IMG/VR virus record: IMGVR_UViG_3300025138_000173
Coordinates: 1-33,446 of that record
Reading direction: 5' to 3' (one strand)
Length of the DNA: 33,446 bases
DNA from: a virus
The translations under genes were made by a program, and so were the position numbers. The notes beneath the pieces are model-generated. The model worked only from the letters and a program-made list of their open reading frames with translations, had not been told where the DNA came from and made no database searches. Positions within the stretch are counted from its first letter, which is position 1. Every line of letters starts with the position of its first letter. Shown here one piece after another: positions 1 to 5,432 of this stretch.

Positions 1-126
1 TTAAAGGAGTATAAAGCAAAGGCAATGCTTCGCAGACAGCAAAACTATATAACTGACTTTCAATTACATAGAGAGCAAGACAAGTTTATAGCAGAAACAA
101 TAAGTAAAGCAAAGAGATTAAAATGA
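1..126 (+). CDS. 3' fragment of phage hypothetical gene (second copy at 32594-32992)
   Basis: Open from base 1 in frame 1 to TGA at 124-126. It encodes the last 41 residues of the protein encoded whole at 32594-32992, with identical sequence. The 5' part is missing because the contig begins here; on a circular genome this is the same gene. Its stop overlaps the next ATG (ATGA at 123-126), as it does at the other copy. Function unknown. Confidence 0.85.
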   Translation, partial: LKEYKAKAMLRRQQNYITDFQLHREQDKFIAETISKAKRLK

Positions 127-371
127 AACGACCAATATATTTAGCACAGGTTTACTACAAGATTGCTAACAACAAAACAATAAACAGGAAGTGGTTGTCA
201 AGGCTTGATGAGATTTTTATTACAACAGATGACTTAGCGGAATTAAAAACAGATAAGGATGTTATTTCAAAGTTAGCTAAGAGATGTGGTAAAAAACTTG
301 ATGACATAGACATAGAGATAAACTCAATAAAGATAATAGGTCAATTCGGAGAAACAAATGATAGATTTTAA
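123..371 (+). CDS. Phage hypothetical protein, 82 aa (variant 1)
   Basis: An 82-residue protein of unknown function, rich in Lys and Asp, with no membrane segment. It begins at the ATG that overlaps the previous TGA, so it is translationally coupled to the end of the initiator operon. The same gene recurs at 32989-33237 with a few residue changes, such as D/E, I/L and L/V, and a changed stretch before the shared C-terminal GETNDRF. The conservative nature of most changes suggests it is under selection. Not recognised as a named family. Confidence 0.8.
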   Translation: MKRPIYLAQVYYKIANNKTINRKWLSRLDEIFITTDDLAELKTDKDVISKLAKRCGKKLDDIDIEINSIKIIGQFGETNDRF

Positions 372-372
372 T

Positions 373-513
373 ATGAGGGAGTTGTTTATTGTATTAATAT
401 TAATAGGTGCTACCTATACTTTATTTTTTCTGTGGTTTGAACACAGGAAAGAGGTAAGGTATAAGAAACAAAAAGATTGGCTAGAGAATAATAGGTGGCT
501 AGATAAGAAATAA
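373..513 (+). CDS. Small single-span membrane protein, 46 aa
   Basis: ATG 373 to TAA 511-513. The N-terminus MRELFIVLILIGATYTL runs into a hydrophobic span at about residues 4-22, followed by a basic cytoplasmic-type tail rich in Lys, Arg and Trp. An upstream in-frame ATG at 358 would add five residues. I chose 373 because the other strain copy resumes homology exactly at the matching ATG (33433), after an extra gene. Function unknown; a small phage inner-membrane protein is the safest description. Confidence 0.6.
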   Translation: MRELFIVLILIGATYTLFFLWFEHRKEVRYKKQKDWLENNRWLDKK

Positions 514-537
514 TTGAATTTAAAAAAACAACGATTT

Positions 538-738
538 ATGAAAAAAAATGTTATTATATTTACAGAAAAAGAAATTGAGACTATTGAGTTCTTAGCTGTA
601 CTAAAGAACTACAAGCAATTAACTTTAACCGATGTTAGCAACTGCGATAACCCACATTGTGTTGATGGAGTAGTTGATGGAGTAGTTGATGAAATTTACG
701 AAGAAAAAATATATTGTAGCAACTGCGAAGATAAGTAG
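538..738 (+). CDS. Small possible zinc-binding protein, 66 aa
   Basis: Begins MKKNVIIFTEKEIE. The C-terminal half has paired cysteines, NCDNPHC and later YCSNC, so C-x4-C and C-x2-C, with a His between, which could bind zinc. Between the pairs is an acidic stretch VDGVVDGVVDE made by a 12-base tandem repeat (661-693). I prefer ATG 538 to the in-frame TTG 514, which directly abuts the previous stop. Last gene before the promoter at 752-781. Function unknown. Confidence 0.6.
   Translation: MKKNVIIFTEKEIETIEFLAVLKNYKQLTLTDVSNCDNPHCVDGVVDGVVDEIYEEKIYCSNCEDK
661..693 (+). repeat. In-frame 12-base tandem repeat
   Basis: GTTGATGGAGTA occurs at 661-672 and again at 673-684, followed by a partial unit GTTGATGAA. 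It keeps the frame and encodes VDGV units between the two cysteine pairs. Length variation here would change only the spacer. Confidence 0.85.
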
Positions 739-751
739 TTTTTGCTAACAT

Positions 752-781
752 TTGTTTTTTGTATTTTATATGTTATATTTG
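752..781 (+). promoter_or_regulatory. Bacteroidota promoter for VRR-NUC gene
   Basis: TTG at 752-754 and TATATTTG at 774-781, separated by 19 bases: the known Bacteroidota arrangement (TTG at -33, TAnnTTTG at -7). The ATG at 797 is 15 bases downstream of the -7 element, so the leader is very short. Confidence 0.75.
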
Positions 782-796
782 TTGAAAATAGAATAA

Positions 797-1165
797 ATGG
801 CAGAGAAAAGTGGTAACACAGAAGAAAGAGTACAGATAGCAATAGTTGACTACCTAAGACTACAATACCCTAAAGCTATATTTACCGCTACTATGGGAGG
901 TCAGTTCCAAAGGCACTACTCACAGAGAATGAAAGCCAAGCGTACAGGCTATTTAAAGGGTGTTAGCGACCTACTCATCTTTGAACCTAACGATAAGTAT
1001 AGCGGACTGTTTATAGAGCTTAAAAAGGATAAGAAGTCCTACGCATCAAAAGAGCAAAAGGCTTTTATAATTGGTGTATCTGACAGAGGGTACTATGGAA
1101 TCTGTTGTAAGGGGTTTGACCATTGCAAAGAAATAATTGATAAATATTTTAACAACGAACTATGA
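797..1165 (+). CDS. VRR-NUC domain nuclease, 122 aa
   Basis: Predicted small nuclease of the VRR-NUC family (PD-(D/E)XK fold), which is about the usual length of stand-alone phage versions. Visible core: GYLKGVSDLLIF with Asp58, then FIELKKDK with Glu74 and Lys76, then SKEQ with Gln87, in the family order G-x-SD ... ExK ... Q. Phage VRR-NUC proteins are thought to act on branched or structured DNA during replication or recombination; that role here is inference. First gene after the promoter at 752-781 and followed by two overlapping genes. Confidence 0.85.
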   Translation: MAEKSGNTEERVQIAIVDYLRLQYPKAIFTATMGGQFQRHYSQRMKAKRTGYLKGVSDLLIFEPNDKYSGLFIELKKDKKSYASKEQKAFIIGVSDRGYYGICCKGFDHCKEIIDKYFNNEL

Positions 1166-1440
1166 GTGAATCAATGAAGGTTATCGCTAAGAAGCGAAAC
1201 GAAAAGAAAGCTAAGAAAAGAGCTAAGAAAGTAATTGACATTACTAACAAACAGCAGGACAAGATATTAGACCAAGTTGTTAATCCTTTACTAGATGATG
1301 GAATTGCTAAGATTATAGCGGAAACATACAAGGAGTATGTAGAGGAATTTAATGGAGATGAGGTAAAAGCGGTTCACAAAATCTTTAAGGTTGGAACTGC
1401 ATTGTTAAACACAGATAATTTTAAAGATGACAAAAAGTAA
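1162..1440 (+). CDS. Basic phage hypothetical protein, 92 aa
   Basis: The N-terminal 25 residues are extremely basic (KKRNEKKAKKRAKKV), followed by a predicted helical acidic region and an amphipathic C-terminus. ATG overlaps the TGA of the nuclease gene (ATGA). The basic tail could bind DNA or RNA; no named family recognised. Part of the nuclease-DUF3310-HTH operon. Confidence 0.75.
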   Translation: MSESMKVIAKKRNEKKAKKRAKKVIDITNKQQDKILDQVVNPLLDDGIAKIIAETYKEYVEEFNGDEVKAVHKIFKVGTALLNTDNFKDDKK

Positions 1441-1753
1441 ACATTACTACGACTATGCTAGAAACTGCTCTTGCGGGGGTGCTTGTCTGTGTAGAAAGAT
1501 AGAAGAAGGTAACGAAGAAAGAGAAGACATTTCAATTCCTAGTTATTACATAGGAAACAATGGCTATGAAGCAAGGAAGGTTATAAGTGGATTTGATTTG
1601 TCGTACAACGTTGGAACTGCCACGACCTACCTCTTGCGTTGTGGAAAGAAAACCGAACAAGGTATGACTGACAAGGATAAACATATCGAGGACATAGAGA
1701 AGGCTATGAACCATTTAAGATTTGAACTAGAAAGACTAAGAGATGAGCATTAA
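1427..1753 (+). CDS. DUF3310 family protein with Cys-rich N-terminus, 108 aa
   Basis: Residues about 38-105 match the DUF3310 (SaV-like) pattern: a PSYY start, a conserved GFDLSYNVGTATTYLLRCG segment corresponding to the family's G-N-x-x-KY-x-x-R, then an acidic-basic helix with KAMNHL. DUF3310 proteins are common in phages and not firmly assigned a reaction. The N-terminus adds CSCGGACLC, which could bind a metal. The gene overlaps both neighbours by about a dozen bases. Confidence 0.8.
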   Translation: MTKSKHYYDYARNCSCGGACLCRKIEEGNEEREDISIPSYYIGNNGYEARKVISGFDLSYNVGTATTYLLRCGKKTEQGMTDKDKHIEDIEKAMNHLRFELERLRDEH

Positions 1754-1940
1754 TATATACGACAGGAAAGATATGCGTGGCGGAGGATATGCCAAGCGTA
1801 AGTTTACATTAGAGGAAGCTGAAGCGATAAGAGAAGAATACAAAGCAGGCGGTATAAGTCAGAACCAATTAGCTAGAAAGTATAACGTAAGCCAACCTAT
1901 TATCAATATGTTACTCAAGGGAAAAACATATACGAAATAA
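1743..1940 (+). CDS. Small helix-turn-helix DNA-binding protein, 65 aa
   Basis: The C-terminal half has a clear helix-turn-helix: helix 1 about residues 22-33 (LEEAEAIREEYK), then GISQNQLARKYNVSQPIINM as the tri-helical recognition region, as seen in resolvase-type and small phage regulators. It probably binds DNA and regulates early genes; the target is unknown. Last gene of the operon that starts at 797; the next gene has its own promoter. Confidence 0.75.
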   Translation: MSINIYDRKDMRGGGYAKRKFTLEEAEAIREEYKAGGISQNQLARKYNVSQPIINMLLKGKTYTK

Positions 1941-1960
1941 AAAAACAAAATAAATTAGGA

Positions 1961-1987
1961 TTGTATTAAAAAAGTTTATTATATTTG
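1961..1987 (+). promoter_or_regulatory. Phage early promoter, copy 1
   Basis: TTGTATTAAAAAAGTTT begins at 1961 and TATATTTG lies at 1980-1987. The same 17-base left part recurs at 2954 with TATATTTG at the same 16-base spacing, which suggests a phage-specific promoter consensus. The ATG of the next gene is at 2026, after an A-rich leader. Confidence 0.75.
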
Positions 1988-2025
1988 CATATCAAAACAA
2001 TTAATAACAACTAAAACACAATACA

Positions 2026-2280
2026 ATGGCAATTAACGTAACAGACACATACACAGTATCTTCAGATAATTGGGAGATGAACATAGAGTTTAACTACCAT
2101 CACGAAAGAGGAGATTGGGAAAACCCACCTTACACAGAAACAGAGGTAACAAAAGTATTATTAGTTTCTCCTGACAAGAACGGACTACTTGTATCAACAG
2201 ACATCACAGACTTTTACTTTGAGCATTTAGATTCTCAATACCAAGAAGAAGTAGAAGAATACGCAAGGGATAACTACTAG
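2026..2280 (+). CDS. Phage hypothetical protein, 84 aa
   Basis: A soluble acidic protein, rich in aromatic residues (W, Y, F), with no recognised family. Start ATG preceded by an A/C-rich leader typical of Bacteroidota. It sits alone behind the promoter at 1961-1987 and ends in a strongly G-rich stretch that includes its own stop codon. Accessory early gene; function unknown. Confidence 0.7.
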   Translation: MAINVTDTYTVSSDNWEMNIEFNYHHERGDWENPPYTETEVTKVLLVSPDKNGLLVSTDITDFYFEHLDSQYQEEVEEYARDNY

Positions 2281-2311
2281 GGCTATTAGGGGGTACTAGG
2301 GGGGTAGGGGG
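2280..2311 (+). other. G-quadruplex-type G-tract cluster
   Basis: Four G runs on the + strand: 2280-2282 (3 G), 2289-2293 (5 G), 2299-2304 (6 G) and 2307-2311 (5 G), with spacers of 6, 5 and 2 bases. This meets the canonical G3+N1-7 four-tract rule. It begins at the last base of the TAG stop of the upstream gene and is very unusual in such AT-rich DNA. Confidence 0.7.
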
Positions 2312-2386
2312 TGTATCAGTTACTGTTCCCATAAATCGATAATACAAACTACCTCCCATACCATAAACATAAAAACAACTATCAAT

Positions 2387-2677
2387 ATGAACAACATAAT
2401 CACAAGAGGCAAAGCAAAATTGCTACTGCACAAACTAAAATGTAGCAACAATATGTTCTTCCTGCAATACGAGAAGAACGAAGGAGAGAGAAAACATATA
2501 CTGTGTAGGCTTGGTCTAACGGAAGATAAAATACTATTGAAGCATAACTACGACCCAACGGACTATAACTCCTTAGAAGTCTTTGATTCAAGTCTACAAG
2601 CGTTTATAGAGATGAGTATTAGTGATGTGATATTTATAAGATATAATGATATAAGATATTTTGTGTTGCCAAATTAG
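2387..2677 (+). CDS. Phage hypothetical protein, 96 aa
   Basis: Unknown family. Basic N-terminus with two Cys (residues 19 and 40), then a mixed beta-rich sequence ending in FIRYNDIRYFVLPN. No signal peptide or membrane span. Preceded by about 100 bases holding only the G-rich cluster and an A/C-rich leader, so it is probably co-transcribed with the gene at 2026. A strong terminator follows at 2720-2750. Confidence 0.7.
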   Translation: MNNIITRGKAKLLLHKLKCSNNMFFLQYEKNEGERKHILCRLGLTEDKILLKHNYDPTDYNSLEVFDSSLQAFIEMSISDVIFIRYNDIRYFVLPN

Positions 2678-2719
2678 TTTTTTGTTGTAAATTATTTTGG
2701 AATTTTTGTTTTGTGAATT

Positions 2720-2750
2720 GGAGTAGATTAATTTCTACTCCTTTTTTTTT
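2720..2750 (+). terminator. Rho-independent terminator
   Basis: Perfect 8-bp stem, GGAGTAGA (2720-2727) with TCTACTCC (2734-2741), a 6-base loop and a run of 9 T. It closes the transcript that covers the genes at 2026 and 2387. Confidence 0.9.
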
Positions 2751-2753
2751 GCC

Positions 2754-2785
2754 CTGAAACTGCCTGAAACTGCCCTGAAACTGCC
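2754..2785 (+). repeat. Phased CTGAAACTG repeats
   Basis: CTGAAACTG occurs at 2754, 2764 and 2775, so at 10-11 base steps, each followed by CC. The step is one DNA helical turn, which would fit a protein binding one face. Located just after a terminator and upstream of a promoter. Confidence 0.6.
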
Positions 2786-2953
2786 ATTAATCTGCCTAAA
2801 GATGTGTATGCACTTGCATCAGGTTGTTCATAACTTTGTTAATAACTTTTGTCCTCTTTTATTGTGAGATTAAAAAAATTTATTATTTGCGTGTGCGTTC
2901 CTATATACTTAGCCAATAAATAAATAAATAAAAAAAGATTAAATTTATTTGCT

Positions 2954-2980
2954 TTGTATTAAAAAAGTTTTATATATTTG
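2954..2980 (+). promoter_or_regulatory. Phage early promoter, copy 2
   Basis: TTG at 2954-2956 beginning TTGTATTAAAAAAGTTT, with TATATTTG at 2973-2980. The left 17 bases and the 16-base spacing match the promoter at 1961-1987. It would drive the cluster of small genes from 3010 to 4198. Confidence 0.75.
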
Positions 2981-3009
2981 TAAAACAAAACAAATCAATA
3001 TAAAACAAT

Positions 3010-3126
3010 ATGAAAGTATATAACAACCCTAAACACAAGGACACAGAAACAACAACAGGCGAAAAGCTTTTTAATGTGGTAGCCTTTTTTGTAGTCCTTT
3101 TATCAATGATAATAGTATCAATTTAA
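3010..3126 (+). CDS. Small membrane protein, 38 aa
   Basis: ATG 3010 to TAA 3124-3126. Polar N-terminus with a Thr cluster, then a hydrophobic C-terminal span FNVVAFFVVLLSMIIVSI (about residues 21-38), ending right after it. The leader after the promoter at 2954-2980 is A/C-rich like that of its neighbours. Being so short, it could be spurious, but position, start context and a clean membrane span support it. Function unknown. Confidence 0.5.
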   Translation: MKVYNNPKHKDTETTTGEKLFNVVAFFVVLLSMIIVSI

Positions 3127-3145
3127 CAACTAAACACAGAACAAA

Positions 3146-3397
3146 ATGAAAGCAGAAGAAATAGAAAACAACAAAATAATATCTGAATTTATGGGAGTTG
3201 ACCAAGTAGACATTGATGCTTGGCTAGAAACAAACTCTAATTTTCACTATCATACCTCTTGGGATTGGCTGATTCCTGTAATAGAAAACATAGACCACTT
3301 ACGGCACGAACCTGTTATGTCTATTGAAAAGGCTTTATCCACAAGGAGTATAGATGATACTTATAAAGCAGTAGTAGAATTTATTAAAAACAACTAA
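3146..3397 (+). CDS. Conserved Bacteroidota phage protein, 83 aa
   Basis: Carries a motif I recognise from many small proteins of Bacteroidota phages and prophages: an N-terminal ISEFMG, then YHTSWDWLIPVIENI (residues about 35-50), and a C-terminal YKAVVEFIKNN. No function is established for this group. The A/C-rich leader ACAAAATG repeats before the next gene, as expected for co-transcribed small genes. Confidence 0.75.
   Translation: MKAEEIENNKIISEFMGVDQVDIDAWLETNSNFHYHTSWDWLIPVIENIDHLRHEPVMSIEKALSTRSIDDTYKAVVEFIKNN
3335..3343 (+). promoter_or_regulatory. Single perfect DnaA-box match (weak call)
   Basis: TTATCCACA at 3335-3343 equals the DnaA-box consensus. It lies inside a coding region and is a lone site, so it may be chance. 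I list it because the phage encodes a DnaA domain-IV-like protein (30124-30555). Confidence 0.25.
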
Positions 3398-3409
3398 ACA
3401 CAAAACAAA

Positions 3410-3757
3410 ATGACAAATTATAATTTTTTCGAGACTATAAGTCAAGAACTAGACAACAACATTAACGACTATCTTTCTGATACAGAGAGAGACGAAATAA
3501 AAACATTCGAAGACTTGACCGACATTTTACAAGATGTGGCATTTTTTGACGTTGAAATTATTTATTATTACAAGGCGATGAAATTTTTAGCGGAACACGA
3601 CCCGAGCCTATGCGAATCTATGGAGTTAGCCAATAGATATGATTTTAAAACACATCAAATCAATAGTGAACTACTAGCCTCATTGCTAGCCTCTGAAATG
3701 CTTATTGACAAATACAACGCTTTAGGAGACAAAATAAACGAACACTTTAACAACTAA
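3410..3757 (+). CDS. Conserved phage hypothetical protein, 115 aa
   Basis: Acidic helical protein with a pattern I have seen in other Bacteroidota phage proteins: FDVEIIYYYKAMKFLAEHDPSL followed by a helix and SELLASLLASE. No biochemical role is known. It lies 12 bases after the gene at 3146 in the same operon, with the same ACAAAATG leader. Confidence 0.7.
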   Translation: MTNYNFFETISQELDNNINDYLSDTERDEIKTFEDLTDILQDVAFFDVEIIYYYKAMKFLAEHDPSLCESMELANRYDFKTHQINSELLASLLASEMLIDKYNALGDKINEHFNN

Positions 3758-3768
3758 ATAAAAACAAG

Positions 3769-4098
3769 ATGAACAAAGCAAGTATAAATATAGGACTAGA
3801 GAACAACAAAAGAAACACGCCCTTGATACTTCAATACTTAAGAAAAAAAGTCTTTACATTTTCAAAGTATGACATTAAAGTAGGAGAGTATAACGGAGAG
3901 ACGGAAAGGACTCTAGTGATTCAAGGAAGACTCAAGATAAACGATAAACAATTTATCGAGGTAATAGACTACCTTAACGAATATTGTACGCAAGAATGTA
4001 TAAGTTATAAGATTAACAACGTTGGAACGCTACAATATAACAGAGGCTTTCAAGGCGAAAGATATTCTTTTGATAATCAATTTTTTATAACATTATAA
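3769..4098 (+). CDS. Phage hypothetical protein, 109 aa
   Basis: No family recognised. Probable alpha/beta fold with beta segments RTLVIQGRLKI and YKINNVGTLQY; two Cys in the C-terminal half. It begins 11 bases after the previous stop and continues the operon driven from 2954-2980. Confidence 0.65.
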   Translation: MNKASINIGLENNKRNTPLILQYLRKKVFTFSKYDIKVGEYNGETERTLVIQGRLKINDKQFIEVIDYLNEYCTQECISYKINNVGTLQYNRGFQGERYSFDNQFFITL

Positions 4099-4102
4099 CG
4101 AT

Positions 4103-4198
4103 ATGAAAGTAATTAAAATAATTTTTGGAACATTTGCAATGATAATTTTTTCTTTGGCTTATATTTTTATTGAGATAATGAGAGAAACAAAGCTATAA
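4103..4198 (+). CDS. Small membrane protein, 31 aa
   Basis: ATG 4103 to TAA 4196-4198. Nearly all of it is one hydrophobic span, IIFGTFAMIIFSLAYIFIEI, with Lys on both sides. It begins 4 bases after the previous stop and is followed by a terminator, so it fits as the last gene of the operon. Very short; could be spurious. Confidence 0.45.
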   Translation: MKVIKIIFGTFAMIIFSLAYIFIEIMRETKL

Positions 4199-4224
4199 AA
4201 TAAACTAAAATCAAACAATCAATT

Positions 4225-4248
4225 AAGCCTCTTTTAAGAGGTTTTTTT
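4225..4248 (+). terminator. Rho-independent terminator
   Basis: CCTCTT (4228-4233) pairs with AAGAGG (4236-4241), probably with the inner pairs open, followed by a run of 7 T. It ends the small-gene operon at 3010-4198. Confidence 0.85.
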
Positions 4249-4700
4249 GTGTCTAATATGTTGGTATCACTTTGCTAAATTAGTGGCTAAGATTAGCTTA
4301 AAATGTGGTCTATTGTGGTGGGTTGTATTGGTGTTGGTAATATGTTACAAAATTTCTTTATTCTTACAACATCCAAGGCAAGAACTTACTAACATTTTTA
4401 AAATATATTATTTTTGTGTTGAAAAGTTAGAAATTAAATACCGTCAAATAAAAGGATTGTGTTATGTAAGCCCACCCACATCAGCATACTAATTTCAAAG
4501 TCAATTTTATACGTTATTTAGGGTATTATATTTAGTGTTGGATTTTACTACTTTGGGGTAGTATTTGGAGTACGTTTATTCATCGTTGCAAAAACATTCG
4601 TAAGTTACACAAAAAGGTAAAAAGTATTTACGCAAAGTTAGTGTAAAAATTGACCCCCATATTACACAAAAAAAATTTCAAAGGTCTATTTTATAGGTTG

Positions 4701-4769
4701 AAGGGTTTGGGAAGGGTATAGCGTACCCTTATAGATAAAGCTATAAATAAAGATAAAGATAAAGTTATG
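4701..4769 (+). repeat. Composite hairpin/hexamer element, copy A
   Basis: AAGGGTT at 4701, then AAGGGTA (4712-4718), a 5-base loop and TACCCTT (4724-4730), making a perfect 7-bp inverted repeat. Six hexamers follow at 4734-4769, three of them GATAAA. Homologous to copies at 27279-27371 and 32078-32158. In the phase that codes in the third copy, this one contains a TAG, so it is non-coding here. It ends 11 bases before the terminase promoter. Confidence 0.8.
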
Positions 4770-4780
4770 TTCTTTTTTAT

Positions 4781-4788
4781 TATATTTG
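4781..4788 (+). promoter_or_regulatory. Late promoter for terminase operon
   Basis: TATATTTG at 4781-4788 with only 4 bases before ATG 4793, so the transcript is expected to be leaderless or nearly so. No TTG lies at the -33 position; the hexamer array of copy A occupies that side instead, which suggests dependence on an activator. Confidence 0.65.
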
Positions 4789-4792
4789 TGGT

Positions 4793-5197
4793 ATGGATGA
4801 AGATAAATTAAAAGACGAGATGGATGGCAAGACAGTTCCTAAGCGGACTTTCGGGCATCATAACGTTACTTCCAACAAGAAAGGAAACATACATAAGAAT
4901 ACTAAGATAACAAGGGAGATACTTGCTAATGCACTCGCAGGGCAGGAGGTCAATGTTCGTGATGCTTTGGAGAAGTTAGCACAGAAAAACCCTGAAGCAT
5001 ATATAAATGCAATCGCTAAGTTACTTAACTACGCTATGCCGAAGTTACAGTCAACGGAGATTACCACAGAGAGTACAAAGAAGATAGAGATTAACTTAGA
5101 CAACAATGTCAGTATCGAAGACCTAAAGGCTAAAATGGAAGCCCTAGAAAGAGAAGACGATATTGAGGATGTAGATTTTGAAGACTTAAATGGATAG
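4793..5197 (+). CDS. Terminase small subunit (probable), 134 aa
   Basis: DNA-recognition subunit of the packaging motor, inferred. The region TKITREILANALAGQEVNVRDALEKL through AYINAIAKLLNYAMPKLQ (about residues 38-86) resembles the small-terminase/DUF5681-like proteins next to large terminases in Bacteroidota phages: a basic, Asn- and Gly-rich N-terminus, helices, and a final acidic coiled region (DLKAKMEALEREDD). First late gene behind a near-leaderless promoter; it overlaps the next gene by 8 bases. Confidence 0.7.
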   Translation: MDEDKLKDEMDGKTVPKRTFGHHNVTSNKKGNIHKNTKITREILANALAGQEVNVRDALEKLAQKNPEAYINAIAKLLNYAMPKLQSTEITTESTKKIEINLDNNVSIEDLKAKMEALEREDDIEDVDFEDLNG

Positions 5198-5432
5198 TAA
5201 AGAAATATTAGAAAACGCATCGGAGATAGCGATGAAGGCAGATGGCTTTGATGAAGCAATCATAGGGCTAACATCAGGAGGGCTTGTTGCTTATAGCTAC
5301 GAAAAATGTGTAGAGGTGGTAATGGAGGACTTTAACATTGAATATATTGACGCATTAGAATACGTTGAGTTTAATGTTGTTGGAAGCTATGTGGGCGAAG
5401 GTACGCCAATATTTATAATAACGAATGGATAA
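5190..5432 (+). CDS. Small conserved phage protein between terminase genes, 80 aa
   Basis: Acidic protein with the pattern GLTSGGLVAYSYEKCVEV, IEYIDALEYVEFNV and GSYVGEGTPIF, seen in small phage proteins that often sit near terminase or virion genes. No function is established. It overlaps the genes on both sides by 8 bases, so it is an integral part of the packaging operon. Confidence 0.7.
   Translation: MDSKEILENASEIAMKADGFDEAIIGLTSGGLVAYSYEKCVEVVMEDFNIEYIDALEYVEFNVVGSYVGEGTPIFIITNG

Larger units (their letters stand above)
1..371 (+). repeat. Imperfect terminal direct repeat, left copy
   Basis: Bases 1-127 are identical to 32867-32993. From 128 to 371 the match to 32994-33237 continues with about 10 substitutions and then breaks. 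A true terminal redundancy would be identical throughout. Exact identity over 127 bases, a common assembler k-mer length, followed by divergence points to a graph junction between two strain variants of a circular genome. Confidence 0.9.
2678..3009 (+). other. Intergenic region with terminator, short repeats and promoter
   Basis: This 332-base gap has no gene. It holds the terminator at 2720-2750, three CTGAAACTG repeats (2754-2783), a degenerate promoter-like stretch near 2862-2890 (TTGTGAG, A-run, TTATTTGC) and the promoter at 2954-2980. Confidence 0.7.
4199..4792 (+). other. Main non-coding region before the late operon
   Basis: About 590 bases without a convincing gene. From left to right: a terminator (4225-4248); AT-rich sequence with no clear content to about 4600; TTACACAAAAA at 4605-4615 and 4662-4672 with inverted GTGTAA at 4641-4646 and a small palindrome GTAAA-N5-TTTAC at 4617-4631; the composite hairpin/hexamer element (4701-4769); and the terminase promoter (4781-4788). 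Likely a control region, possibly including an origin. Confidence 0.65.

Noticed and set aside
2911-2937. AATA tandem repeats as an origin or CRISPR-like array
   Set aside because: Only a short simple-sequence run in AT-rich DNA; no spacers and no flanking structure.
4247-4492. Open frame of 81 codons in the non-coding region
   Set aside because: It starts in the T run of the terminator, has biased Cys/Trp/Leu content unlike neighbours, no promoter or usual leader, and no family resemblance.
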